Positions 34,810-44,755 of a stretch of DNA of 59,965 nt are shown here, one piece after another (position 1 is the first letter of the stretch; each line of letters begins with the position of its first letter). This stretch comes from Albidovulum sp. (GTDB lineage: Bacteria; Pseudomonadota; Alphaproteobacteria; Rhodobacterales; Rhodobacteraceae). The notes under the pieces are model-generated. The model was given only the letters and a program-made list of their open reading frames with translations, was not told the DNA's origin and ran no database searches. The stretch is from assembly GCA_030837825.1 (NCBI GenBank), contig JAUQYB010000147.1, positions 1 through 59,965 of the forward strand. The letters are read 5' to 3'. The position numbers and the translations under genes are program-made.

Positions 34810-35712
34810 TCAGGGGTTGAAGACCCGGCTCGGGTGCAGTTCGCCCGATCTGTAGACGCCGACCGCCACCGCCCGGCCCTGGAAGCTTGCCCAGGCCTCC
34901 TCGCCCCAGCCGAGGTCCGAGGCCAGCACCATGCCGGGGTTGCCGTTCCTCAGCCGCGCTGCGCCCTCCGCGGTGGCCTTCAGTTCCGGCAGCTCGGCGA
35001 GCCCCACCTCTAGCGGCAGGATCCGCGCCGCGAGTGCCTCCGTCTTCGCCTCCGCCTCGATGGTGCCGATCGTCACGCCATCCGCGGCCTCGAACGGGCC
35101 GGACCATTCACGCCTCAGCCAGAGCACGTGGCCAAGGCAGCCCAGCGTCTGCCCGAGGTCGCGGGCGATGGCGCGGACATAGCCGCCCTTGCCGCAGATC
35201 ATCTCCAGCTCGACCGTGTCGGCGTCGGGACGTGCGATCATCTCGAGGCTTTCGACCCAGAGCGGGCGCGCGGCAAGCTCCATCTCCTCGCCCGCCCGCG
35301 CCAGCGCATAGGCGCGCTCGCCCTCCACCTTCACCGCCGAGAACTGCGGCGGCACCTGCATGATCTCGCCCCGGAAGGCCGCCAGTGCCGCCCCGATTGC
35401 ATCGTCGGAGGGGCGCCCCTCGGCGGTGGCGATCACCTCGCCCTCGGCGTCATCCGTGTTGGTCGCGGCGCCCAGCCGCACCGCGAAGCGGTAGCATTTC
35501 AGGGCGTCGGTGACATAGGGCACGGTCTTGGTCGCCTCGCCCAGCGCGACGGCAAGCACCCCGGTCGCGGCGGGGTCGAGCGTGCCGGCGTGGCCGGCCT
35601 TCCGCGCGCCGAGCGCCCAGCGCACCTTGTTGACCACGGCGGTCGAGGTCATGCCGGCGGGCTTGTCGACCACCAGCCATCCCGAAATGTCGCGGCCCTT
35701 CCTGCGTCCCAT
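34810..35712 (-). CDS. truB: tRNA pseudouridine-55 synthase
   Basis: 300 aa. TruB makes pseudouridine 55 in the T-loop of tRNAs. The N-terminal [14 protein letters not shown] and the catalytic Asp46 in [13 protein letters not shown] are diagnostic; [31 protein letters not shown] and the [12 protein letters not shown] segment follow in normal order. Downstream of rbfA on the same strand, as is usual, but with a secreted glycosidase-domain gene between them. rpsO and pnp, the common downstream neighbours, do not follow. Confidence 0.97.
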   Translation of the reverse strand: MGRRKGRDISGWLVVDKPAGMTSTAVVNKVRWALGARKAGHAGTLDPAATGVLAVALGEATKTVPYVTDALKCYRFAVRLGAATNTDDAEGEVIATAEGRPSDDAIGAALAAFRGEIMQVPPQFSAVKVEGERAYALARAGEEMELAARPLWVESLEMIARPDADTVELEMICGKGGYVRAIARDLGQTLGCLGHVLWLRREWSGPFEAADGVTIGTIEAEAKTEALAARILPLEVGLAELPELKATAEGAARLRNGNPGMVLASDLGWGEEAWASFQGRAVAVGVYRSGELHPSRVFNP

Positions 35713-35763
35713 CGCCTGCCCCTGCCGGTGAAGGACGCGTGCTAGCGAATGCGCCCGCCCGCG

Positions 35764-36513
35764 TCAATCCGCCGGGGCCGACAGCGCCACGATCGGCCCC
35801 ATCGGAAAGCCGAAATCTTCGCGGCCGAGATCGGGCGCATAGAGACGCGAGATGCTGCCGTCGAAATAGAGCGCGTCGCTGAGGCCGAGCCCGTCGCGGA
35901 AGAACCGCGCGAAGCTGTGGAAGTTCACCGCGCCGTCGGAGATGACGAACCAGGCGCGCGCCCCGTCGGCCGAGACACCGACGCCGTTGCGCACGTAGCG
36001 GCTGTCGGACCCAGGCAGGAACCGCGGGTGCAGCGCGCCACCGATGACCAGCATCGGGCCGGACTGGCTGGCGAAGCGGCAGGCGGGGGGATCGGCCGCG
36101 AAAGCCCGCGTCTCGATGACGGAAAAGCCTTCCGCCTGGATGCAGAACACCCCGTTCGGCACCAGCCCGAAGTTTCCCGGCCCCGCCGCCCGGACCAGAG
36201 GCGCGACCTCGCGCCCCTCCTCGATATAGAGCCCGACGGGGCGGCGGTCGGGGTGATACATGCCCGCGTTCATCGCGAAGACGAGGCGCCGGCCCTGGCC
36301 TTCCAGCATCGCGCCGAGCCGATCGAACGTGCCAATCCGAACGCCCTCCGGGTCGTCGAGATAGAGCCTCAGGTCCTCGCCCGGGGCGGCCTCGCAGACG
36401 GCATAGCCCTCGCCCTCGAAAACCACCTCACGGCAGGTGGCAGCACCGGCCGCGCCCGCAGCGAGGCCGGCCGACAGGCAAAGGGCCAGGATGCTAGCCC
36501 TCAGCACCGTCAT
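35764..36513 (-). CDS. secreted phosphodiester glycosidase (NAGPA) domain protein
   Basis: 249 aa with a Sec signal peptide (MTVLRASILALCLSAGLAAG, predicted cleavage near AGA-AT), so periplasmic. The body resembles the phosphodiester glycosidase domain: FAMNAGMYH, GPGNFGLVPNGVFC, QSGPMLVIGG, RNGVGV, and ALYFDGSISRLY. Such domains remove N-acetylglucosamine from phosphodiesters in animals; bacterial roles are mostly undefined, perhaps in envelope glycan turnover. It starts inside the 3' end of rbfA (20-base overlap), so it is translationally linked to the ribosome-maturation operon. ATG 36531 is a less likely alternative start. Confidence 0.82.
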   Translation of the reverse strand: MTVLRASILALCLSAGLAAGAAGAATCREVVFEGEGYAVCEAAPGEDLRLYLDDPEGVRIGTFDRLGAMLEGQGRRLVFAMNAGMYHPDRRPVGLYIEEGREVAPLVRAAGPGNFGLVPNGVFCIQAEGFSVIETRAFAADPPACRFASQSGPMLVIGGALHPRFLPGSDSRYVRNGVGVSADGARAWFVISDGAVNFHSFARFFRDGLGLSDALYFDGSISRLYAPDLGREDFGFPMGPIVALSAPAD

Positions 36514-36916
36514 CGTCGTCGCGCCTGGCAATGTCGCGCTGCACCCGCTCGTCGGCCAGAAGCGCGCGCGTGCGGTCGATCCGGTCGAAGGTCTCGTCGA
36601 TCATGAACCGCAGTTCCGGCGCGAACTTCAGCTTCACCGCCTGCGCCACGTGATGCCGGAGTTCGCCCTTCGCCCGGTTCAGCGCGGCGATCGCCTCGTC
36701 TGCCCCCTTGCCGCCGAGCGGCAGCACATAGGCCGTGGCGATGCGCAGGTCGGGCGAGACGCGCACCTCGCCCACGGTGATCGACATCGCGCGGAGCGCA
36801 TCCGAATGCACCTCGCCGCGGCCCAGCACCTCGCCGAGCGTCCGGCGGATCAGCTCGCCCACGCGAAGCTGGCGTTGCGAGGGGCCTTCGCCCCTGGAGA
36901 AACGATTCTGTGACAT
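36494..36916 (-). CDS. rbfA: ribosome-binding factor A
   Basis: 140 aa, single KH-fold domain (MSQNRFSRGEGPSQRQLRVG-type start, RVSPDLRIATAYVLPLGG, then PELRFMIDETFDRIDR). RbfA binds the 30S subunit near the 5' part of 16S rRNA and is needed for its maturation and for growth in cold. The acidic tail (RDDDDGAEG) is typical of alphaproteobacterial forms. First gene of the rbfA - glycosidase - truB strand run. Confidence 0.95.
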   Translation of the reverse strand: MSQNRFSRGEGPSQRQLRVGELIRRTLGEVLGRGEVHSDALRAMSITVGEVRVSPDLRIATAYVLPLGGKGADEAIAALNRAKGELRHHVAQAVKLKFAPELRFMIDETFDRIDRTRALLADERVQRDIARRDDDDGAEG

Positions 36917-37182
36917 GGCACCGGTCTAGCTGCGATCTCTCAGGAGGGTTGTTCACCCGAAGCGGTCGGGTTGCAATCGCCAACCTTCAGCCGCGGCCCC
37001 CCGGGGACAAACCACCCGCACAATGGTGCCCGCCCCGGCGCTCATAGTCGAGAGCAGATCGCCGCCCGGGGGGTTCGATCGGGGGGTCGCGATGCTGGCG
37101 CCGGCGGGGTGGCGTTGCCGATCCGGCAGCAAGCCCGGCGCGGTTCGGGCGCGGGCAGGCCGATTCCGGTCATTGCGGTGCC
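36917..37182. other. gap between rbfA and the L,D-transpeptidase gene, no gene seen
   Basis: 266 bases without a supportable gene. The part near rbfA should hold its promoter. G-runs occur around 37068-37085 (GGGGGGTTCGATCGGGGGGT), with no tRNA-like fold. This gap marks where the accessory block 37.2-50.7 kb begins next to housekeeping genes. Confidence 0.4.
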
Positions 37183-37695
37183 TCAGCCGGCCTGGAAGCA
37201 GAGCCGGGTATCGGGCTTGGCGAGCGTCAGGAAATCCAGCAGGTCGGCCCTTGTCATCGCGGCGCAGCCAGCGGTGGAACCGTAGCCTTCGCTTGCGACA
37301 TGCAGGAACACCGCACTGCCGGCATGGGGCACGACCGGATCGTCATTCTGCCCCAGCACGACGACGATGTCGTAGAGATCGTCGTTGCGCCACATCTCCT
37401 CATGGCTGGCGGCGAACGGCAGCTTCACGGGGCGGTTGTAGTCGGGGTGTTCCGGCGCGTCGCACCAGCCATCATCCCGGGCAATGGCGGCGGTGGGAAA
37501 GACCGAGGCAGGCGCCGCGGCGAGCTTGTCGGCGCGATAGAGCACGCGGCGGATCGGCCAGCAGCCGACGGGGCTGACGCCATCGCCCTCGGCCCGTTTC
37601 GGCGCGATGCCGCTGCGGCCCACGGCGGCGCGCCAGACCCTGGCGCCATGACGCGCCTGCCAGTGGTGGCCTTGCTTGCTGATGATCAGGTCCAA
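37183..37695 (-). CDS. L,D-transpeptidase (YkuD)-domain protein
   Basis: 170 aa, essentially only the YkuD catalytic domain. His132 (VFLHVA) and Cys144 (STAGCAAM) match the H...S/T-x-G-C catalytic pattern, and KRAEGDGVSPVGCW matches the usual TP.G.y N-terminal segment. YkuD enzymes form or exchange bonds at meso-diaminopimelate in peptidoglycan, or act as carboxypeptidases/amidases. There is no signal peptide in this start, so export is doubtful and a cytoplasmic hydrolase role is possible. It begins 12 bases after a peptide-transporter ATPase gene and is the last gene of the lysA operon. Confidence 0.8.
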   Translation of the reverse strand: MDLIISKQGHHWQARHGARVWRAAVGRSGIAPKRAEGDGVSPVGCWPIRRVLYRADKLAAAPASVFPTAAIARDDGWCDAPEHPDYNRPVKLPFAASHEEMWRNDDLYDIVVVLGQNDDPVVPHAGSAVFLHVASEGYGSTAGCAAMTRADLLDFLTLAKPDTRLCFQAG

Positions 37696-37707
37696 TTCGC
37701 GTCTCCT

Positions 37708-38702
<995 letters not shown>

Positions 38703-38706
<4 letters not shown>

Positions 38707-39713
38707 GGCGTCTTCCCTCGTGCGACGGCGTCCGGCACGGCATGCAGCCAGCATCTTGCCTGATGACCCTCTGCGACGCCGATCAGGCCGGGCGCGCGCT
38801 CATGGCAGACCGGCATCACATCGGCGCAGCGCGAACCGAAGCGGCAGCCGGGTGGCAGTTTCGCCAGGTTGGGCACCATGCCCGGGATGCTTGGCATCCG
38901 CCGCGCCATCCGGGGCTCGGTGGCGCGGGGAATCGACGCGAGAAGCCCGCGCGTGTAGGGGTGCGAGGGCCGCTCGAACAGGTCGAAGACGTCGGCCTGC
39001 TCGACCATCTGGCCGGCATACATGACGTTCACCGCATCGCACATCTCGGCGATGATGCCGAGATCATGGGTGATCATGATGATCGAGGTGCCGATGCGAT
39101 CGCGCAAGTCGCGCATCAGCCGAAGGATTTGCGCCTGGGTCGTCACGTCGAGCGCGGTGGTCGGTTCGTCGGCGATCAGCAGCCTTGGTTCGCAGATCAG
39201 GGCCATCGCGATCATCGCCCGCTGGCGCAGCCCGCCGGAGAGCTGGTGCGGGTAGGCGTCGAGCCGGGCCCTCGGCTCGGGAATGCCCACCATCTCGAAT
39301 GTTTCCAGCACGCGGCTGCGGATCGCACGCCGGCCGATGCCCTTGTGGATCGCCAGCGGCTCGCCCACCTGCTCCCATACCTTGCGGACCGGGTTCAGCG
39401 ATGTCATCGGCTCCTGAAACACCATCGCGATGTCGCGGCCGCGGATACGGCGCATCCCGGCCGGGCCGATTTTCGATATGTCGATGCCGTCGAACATGAT
39501 CGAACTGGCGCTGACCCGACCCGACGGGCTGGGCACCAGCCCCATGAGCGACAGCGCCGTCATGCTTTTGCCGGACCCTGATTCACCCACAAGCCCGATG
39601 ATCTGTCCACGGCCCACATCGAAGGATACGTCATCCAGCACCCGGACATGACCGCGATCACCGTGGAATTCGGTGCTGAGATTCCGCACGGAGAGGAGGG
39701 TGTCGGATGCCAT
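38703..39713 (-). CDS. peptide ABC transporter ATP-binding protein (OppD type)
   Basis: 336 aa. Walker [12 protein letters not shown], signature [15 protein letters not shown], Walker [13 protein letters not shown] and the OppD tail with [11 protein letters not shown]. It begins 3 bases after the permease stop and overlaps the next ATPase gene. Works with that ATPase on the two permeases of the same operon. Confidence 0.93.
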
Positions 39714-39716
39714 GAA

Positions 39717-40607
39717 TCAATCCTTCATCGACGGGTCGAGCGCATCGCGCAACCCGTCGCCGATGAAGTTGAACGCCAGCACCGTCAAGAGGATCGCGAC
39801 ACCCGGAGCGATCGCCACCGCCGGCGCCTGGAACATGTATTCACGCCCCTTGGCGACCAGCAGACCCCAGCTTGCCTCGGGCGGCTGGACCCCGACACCG
39901 AGGAAGCTGAGGCTCGATTCCCACATGATCGCCTCGGGGATCGACAGCGAGAACAGCACGATCAGCGTGGGCACCACGTTGGGAAAGATATGGCCGAACA
40001 TGATCGTCGTCCGCGCCGTGCCGTTGGCGCGGGCTGCCTCGATGAATTCCTTCTCGCGCAGTGCAAGTGTCTGCGACCGCACCACCCGCGCGACCGAGGC
40101 CCAGCCGACAAGCGCAAGGGCAAGGAAGATGTTCAGCAGGTTCGCGCCGAGCGTATACATCACCACCATCGCCAAGAGCAGCGAGGGAAAGGCGATCATC
40201 ATATCGGCGAGCCGCATGACCACGAAATCGGTCTTGCCGCCGAGATAGCCGCTGAGGATGCCCATGACCGTGCCGATCGCGAGCGCGATCAGGCTGGGCA
40301 CGATCCCCACGACGAGCGAGATGCGCGCGCCGTAAAGGATGCGGGTCAGCACATCGCGTCCGAAGTTGTCGGTGCCCAGCCAATAGGTCGCCGAGGGCGG
40401 CAAAAGCTGGTCGTCGAGTGCCACGCGATAGGGGTCGTGCGGGCTGATCCAGGGCGCGAAGACGGCGCAGGAAACCAGCGCCAGAACGAAAACGAGGCCC
40501 ACCATCGCCATGCGGTTCTTGCGAAAGGCGCGGATCGTGTCGCGCAGGAAGCTGGCTTCCTCGATGATGTCAGGCGCGGTCGCGATGTCTGGGGAATGGA
40601 TCGTCAC
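39717..40607 (-). CDS. peptide ABC transporter permease (DppC/OppC type)
   Basis: 296 aa inner-membrane protein with an N-terminal cytoplasmic stretch, then about six transmembrane segments. The YWLGTDNFGRDVLTRILYGA signature of the DppC family and an EAA loop (FIEAARANGTARTTIMFGH) are present. Start and stop of the two permease genes overlap by four bases. Confidence 0.93.
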   Translation of the reverse strand: MTIHSPDIATAPDIIEEASFLRDTIRAFRKNRMAMVGLVFVLALVSCAVFAPWISPHDPYRVALDDQLLPPSATYWLGTDNFGRDVLTRILYGARISLVVGIVPSLIALAIGTVMGILSGYLGGKTDFVVMRLADMMIAFPSLLLAMVVMYTLGANLLNIFLALALVGWASVARVVRSQTLALREKEFIEAARANGTARTTIMFGHIFPNVVPTLIVLFSLSIPEAIMWESSLSFLGVGVQPPEASWGLLVAKGREYMFQAPAVAIAPGVAILLTVLAFNFIGDGLRDALDPSMKD

Positions 40608-41539
40608 GACACGTTCCCCATCTGCGCGCGAATCCGGGGATCAAGGATGGAATAGAGGATGTCGGCCACCAGATTGCCGAGGATCACCAGCACGGTGGCG
40701 AACAGCACCGCCCCCTGCAAGAGCGGCATGTCGCGCGACGAGATCGCGCTCACCGTGATCCGGCCGACGCCCGGGATCGAGAAGATCGACTCGGTGATGA
40801 CGGCGCCGGACAGCAGGCTCGCCACCTGGATCGCCATGATCGTCACCACCGGAATCAGCGCGTTCTTCAACGCATGCCGGGTGATCACGCCGATCTCGCG
40901 AAGACCCTTGGCGCGCGCCGTGCGGATGTAGTCGAGCCGCATGACCTCCAGCAGGCTGGAACGGGTCAGCCGGGCGATCACCCCGGCCGAAGACCATCCC
41001 AGCACGATCGCCGGCAGGATCAGGTATTGCCAGCCGTAGAAGCCCGAGACCGGCAGCAACTTCAGCTTCATGGCGAAGACATACTGAAGGAGCAGGGCCG
41101 ACCAGAAGATCGGCATCGACACGCCGAGAAGCGAGAAACCCATGAAGAAGCGATCGAGGACGCTGTCGCGCCGCACGGCCGACAGGATGCCCACCGGGAT
41201 GCCGATGATCCATGAGACCAGGGCCGCGCAGACGGCAAGCATGAGGGTGTTCGGAAAAGCCTTTAGGATCAGGTCGGTCACCGGGCGGTTCAGCTTGATC
41301 GAATTGCCGAGATCGCCGTGAAGCGCATTCCAGAGAAACTGGAAGTAGCGGGTGACAAGGGGATCATCGAGATGCATCTGCGCCCGCACCCGCTCGATCA
41401 CGTCGGCGCTGGCATGTTCCTTCATCATCAAGGCGATGGGATCGCCCGGCACCACGTTCAGCATCAGGAACAGGATCAGCGTGATCCCGATCAGGACCGG
41501 GATCGACACGACGATGCGTCTGAGCGCGAACATCAACAT
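40604..41539 (-). CDS. peptide ABC transporter permease (DppB/OppB type)
   Basis: 311 aa inner-membrane permease; first helix RRIVVSIPVLIGITLILFLM, then NVVPGDPIALM, and an EAA-type loop around TARAKGLREIGVITRHALKN. It follows the binding-protein gene by 102 bases, a gap in which no gene or strong hairpin is seen. Confidence 0.93.
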   Translation of the reverse strand: MLMFALRRIVVSIPVLIGITLILFLMLNVVPGDPIALMMKEHASADVIERVRAQMHLDDPLVTRYFQFLWNALHGDLGNSIKLNRPVTDLILKAFPNTLMLAVCAALVSWIIGIPVGILSAVRRDSVLDRFFMGFSLLGVSMPIFWSALLLQYVFAMKLKLLPVSGFYGWQYLILPAIVLGWSSAGVIARLTRSSLLEVMRLDYIRTARAKGLREIGVITRHALKNALIPVVTIMAIQVASLLSGAVITESIFSIPGVGRITVSAISSRDMPLLQGAVLFATVLVILGNLVADILYSILDPRIRAQMGNVS

Positions 41540-41641
41540 TGTCGAAGTGTACTTTCTGCGGCGCCCCGGGGACCGGCGGGCGTGGCGAAAGGGCGGGGTT
41601 CGCGGCCGGGGCGCGGTTCCGCGCGCCCCGGCCCCGGGGTC

Positions 41642-43225
41642 TTACTCGACCTCGACCGTGTAGTAGCTCATGTCGCTCCAGCCGTTCCAGGGCACCACGA
41701 AGTTCTTGACCCGCGGCTGCACGACATAGCTGTGGTCAAGGCTGAACAGCGGCACCCAGGCGGCGTCGGTATCCACGATCCGCGCCGTAAGGTCCTGGTA
41801 TTGCTTGCAGCGCGCCTCCTGGTCAGTCATGCCGCGGGCCTTTTCGATTCCGGCAAAGACCTCGGGGTCGTTGTTGTTGTAGCCGCGCACCTTGGTGCCG
41901 GATTCCGAGAAGAAGGTGTAGAAGAAGTTGTCCGGGTCGTTGAAGTCGGCCGACCAGACCTGGGTGTAGGCCTCGGCCGCGCCCGCCTTGCGGGCGTCGA
42001 GGAAGGCCGCCTCGTCGGTGGTGACGATATTGGCCTTGAACCCGGCCTCGGCCACCTGGGCCTGGATGATCTGGTTCATGTCCGACCATTTCGACGACCA
42101 GCTCGACACCTGTTGCAGGTTGATCTCCACGCCGTCGGGATAGCCTGCCTCGGCCAGCAGTTCCTTCGCCTTTGCCGGATTGTATTCGATCGGCGCCGCC
42201 GGGGTGTAGCAGGCCAGGCCGCGCGGCATCACGCCGTCTTCCAGCTTGCCCTTGCCGTAGAAGTTCTTGTCGAGGATGGTCTGCCGGTCGATCGCCATCT
42301 GGAACGCCTTGCGGACCCGGACATCGTCGAACGGCTTCTTCAACTGGTTGATGTTGTAGTAGTAGATGCCGACCCGCGGACCGGAGCGGATCTGGTCCTT
42401 CCACTTGTCGCTGCCGTAGAAATACGGCGTCTGGGTCTGGGCATAGTCGAGGTCGAACACGTCGATCTCGTCGGATTCGAACAGCAGCCGCAGCGTTTCG
42501 GAATCCGACACCACGCGCACCAGCAGCCGGTCGAGCTTGGGCCGGCCGCGCCAGTAGTCCGGGTTCGCCTCGAGCATCTGGCTGTCGTTCAGAGTGTAGT
42601 CGCGCAGGATGAACGGGCCGGTGCCGGTGGTGGTCTCGGGCGTCAGCCCGAACTGGTCGCCGGCGGCCTCGGTGAAGGCGCGGTTGTAGACCGACGCGCC
42701 CGGCGAGGCGAGGAGCGCGAGGAAGGCCGCGTAGGGCTGTGTCAGGGTGATCTGCACCGTGCGTTCGTCCAGCGCCTTCAGGCCTGAGACGGTAGCGGCG
42801 CTGCCGTCCAGCCGCGCCTCGGCGCCGGCGATGAAGGTCAGGATGTCGGTGTTCAGCGCCTTGGTCGCCGGGTTCAGCATCCGGTCGAAGGTATAGACCA
42901 CGTCATCGGCGGTCAGCACCGCGCCATCGTGGAACTTCACCCCTTCGCGCAGATGGAAGGTGTAGGTCAGCCCGTCATCCGACACCTCCCATGTCTCGGC
43001 CAGGCCCGGCACCAGCGCCGATTGCCCGGGGCCGGTGGTCTCGGATTCGATCAGCCGGTCGAACAGGTTCAACGGCAGGGTGTAGGCGTCCGTGGTCATC
43101 TGCACGTCGGCGGTCTTGGGATCCTCGGAGTAGGAGATCCGCAGCATGTTCTCGGCCAGGGCCGGAGAGATCAGCATCAGGCTTGCCAGGCCGGAGGCCA
43201 TGAGCAGTTTCATCTTCTTGGTCAT
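41642..43225 (-). CDS. peptide ABC transporter substrate-binding protein (SBP_bac_5)
   Basis: 527 aa periplasmic binding protein. Signal peptide at residues 1-25 (MTKKMKLLMASGLASLMLIS, cleavage after ALA). Family features are YTFHLREGVKFHDGAVLTAD, TGTGPFILRDY and VRKAFQMAIDRQTI. The ATG at 43225 has AGGTG before it. Being in one operon with lysA and an L,D-transpeptidase-domain gene suggests a ligand containing diaminopimelate, for example a murein peptide. That is inference from context; ordinary oligopeptides cannot be excluded. Confidence 0.92.
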   Translation of the reverse strand: MTKKMKLLMASGLASLMLISPALAENMLRISYSEDPKTADVQMTTDAYTLPLNLFDRLIESETTGPGQSALVPGLAETWEVSDDGLTYTFHLREGVKFHDGAVLTADDVVYTFDRMLNPATKALNTDILTFIAGAEARLDGSAATVSGLKALDERTVQITLTQPYAAFLALLASPGASVYNRAFTEAAGDQFGLTPETTTGTGPFILRDYTLNDSQMLEANPDYWRGRPKLDRLLVRVVSDSETLRLLFESDEIDVFDLDYAQTQTPYFYGSDKWKDQIRSGPRVGIYYYNINQLKKPFDDVRVRKAFQMAIDRQTILDKNFYGKGKLEDGVMPRGLACYTPAAPIEYNPAKAKELLAEAGYPDGVEINLQQVSSWSSKWSDMNQIIQAQVAEAGFKANIVTTDEAAFLDARKAGAAEAYTQVWSADFNDPDNFFYTFFSESGTKVRGYNNNDPEVFAGIEKARGMTDQEARCKQYQDLTARIVDTDAAWVPLFSLDHSYVVQPRVKNFVVPWNGWSDMSYYTVEVE

Positions 43226-43327
43226 GTTACACCTCGTTCTGTCGGTTTGATCGCTGTTCCATCGGGGCGACACCCTGCGACTCTTGTTTCCGGGCGGCAC
43301 CTGTCGCACGGCGCCGCCCCTGTTGTT

Positions 43328-44638
43328 CTATCCTGCCTTCTGCCATTGGCCGGCCAGCTCCAGTTGCAGCGCCTCCTCGATCCCCTGCCGGCGGCGGATG
43401 ACCCTGAACTGTTCCCCGTCCACCAGAACCTCGGGAATCAGATCCCGCGAATTGTAGGTGGAGGACATGGCGGCACCGTAGGCGCCGGCATCGCGGAACG
43501 CCAGAAGGTCGCCGGCGTGAAGCGTGCCAAGATCCTGATATGTCCCGAAATCGTCCGAGCTTTCGCAGATCGGTCCCACCAGGCGGACCGGCCGGGCATC
43601 GCCGCCCGGACGCGGCGCGTGGACCGTCGCGACCGCATGGCGGGCATCGTAGAGCGCGGGCCGCATCAGGTCGTTCATCGCGGCATCGACAATGGCGAAA
43701 TCGGCGGCGTCGCCGGGCTTCAGGTACAGCACCTTCGCCACCAGAACCCCGGCACGGCCGCAAAGCCAGCGCCCCGGCTCGACATTCAGCGCAAGCCCCA
43801 TGCCCCCGACCGTCTGGCCGATTGCCCGGGCATATTCGGCGATGTCGGGGCCGGAACGGCCGTCGCCGCCGATGCCGAGGCCGCCGCCCAGATCCAGCCG
43901 CTCCACCCTCTGCCCTGCGGCGCGCAGGTCGCGCACCAGCGCGGCCACGGTCGCCCAGGCCTGACGGAACGGCGCCAGGTCGACGATCTGCGAGCCGATA
44001 TGCAGGGCGAGCCCGACGAGCTCCAGCTCGGGCCGGGCGGCAGCGGCAGCGTAGAGCGCCGGTACCTCGGGTGCGGAAATGCCGAACTTGCTGTCCTTGC
44101 GGCCGGTCGTGATCTTGGCATGGGTCCGGGCATCGACATCGGGGTTGACCCGCAGCGCCACTGGTGCACGAAGTCCGAGGTCGCGCGCGACGTCCGCCAC
44201 GACCTCCAGCTCGGCAGGGCTTTCGACGTTGATCTGAAAAAGGCCAGCCTGCAAAGCCGCGCGGATCTCGGCGCCGGTCTTGCCCACGCCCGAGAAGATG
44301 ATCCGCCCCGGCGGGGTTCCCGCGGCAATGGCCCGGACCATCTCGCCGCCAGAGACGATGTCCATGCCCGCGCCCAGCCGGGCGAATTCTGCCAGCACGT
44401 GCGTGTTGCCGTTGGCCTTGACGGCAAAATACACATCCACCCCATGAGAGGCGACCGCCGCCGAAAGCGAAGCATAGGAAGCCCGCAATGTGGCCGCAGA
44501 ATAGGCGTAGAAAGGGGTGCCGACAGCGGCGGCGATCCGTTCCAGCGGCACATCGTCGGCGAAAAGCGCACCGTCGTGCCGGACAAGCCATCTTGCGGCG
44601 TCCTCTGGGTCGGTGGTGGGCGTCAGGGTGTCGGCCAT
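43328..44638 (-). CDS. lysA: diaminopimelate decarboxylase
   Basis: 436 aa fold-type III PLP enzyme converting meso-diaminopimelate to L-lysine and CO2. PLP lysine is Lys74 (VYFAVKANGN); other motifs are SGGEMVRAI, HIGSQI, GGGLGIGG, VEPGRWL and the second-subunit CESSDDF (CESGD in most homologues). ATG 44638 is preferred to the GTG two codons upstream. It leads a minus-strand operon with a peptide ABC transporter and is divergent from a LysR gene, as lysA is in enterobacteria. A second, biosynthetic lysA elsewhere in the genome would point to a catabolic or salvage role for this copy. Confidence 0.93.
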   Translation of the reverse strand: MADTLTPTTDPEDAARWLVRHDGALFADDVPLERIAAAVGTPFYAYSAATLRASYASLSAAVASHGVDVYFAVKANGNTHVLAEFARLGAGMDIVSGGEMVRAIAAGTPPGRIIFSGVGKTGAEIRAALQAGLFQINVESPAELEVVADVARDLGLRAPVALRVNPDVDARTHAKITTGRKDSKFGISAPEVPALYAAAAARPELELVGLALHIGSQIVDLAPFRQAWATVAALVRDLRAAGQRVERLDLGGGLGIGGDGRSGPDIAEYARAIGQTVGGMGLALNVEPGRWLCGRAGVLVAKVLYLKPGDAADFAIVDAAMNDLMRPALYDARHAVATVHAPRPGGDARPVRLVGPICESSDDFGTYQDLGTLHAGDLLAFRDAGAYGAAMSSTYNSRDLIPEVLVDGEQFRVIRRRQGIEEALQLELAGQWQKAG

Positions 44639-44688
44639 GAGCACGTTTCGGTTGACGGGGTTCAGGCACCCTCCCAGAGATTTTCATG

Positions 44689-44721
44689 CGAATGAAATAC
44701 TTCATTTAGCATCTTCATTCG
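44689..44721. promoter_or_regulatory. LysR operator between lysA and its regulator
   Basis: CGAATGAA (44689-44696) and TTCATTCG (44714-44721) form a perfect 8-bp inverted repeat. A third box TTCATT at 44701-44706 pairs with AATGAA (44691-44696) across 4 bases. Multiple phased half-sites between divergent LysR and target genes are the standard LysR recognition and activation arrangement. Confidence 0.6.
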
Positions 44722-44755
44722 TTTCTGATATGAATCAGATGGCGGAGGACGAGTC

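Noticed and set aside
37065..37090. GGTTCGATC-type sequence resembling a tRNA T-loop
   Set aside because: No acceptor stem, D-arm or anticodon arm can be drawn around it.
43227..44705. A second long frame on the same strand as lysA
   Set aside because: Arg/Gly/Ala-rich +1 shadow; the lysA frame has all catalytic motifs.
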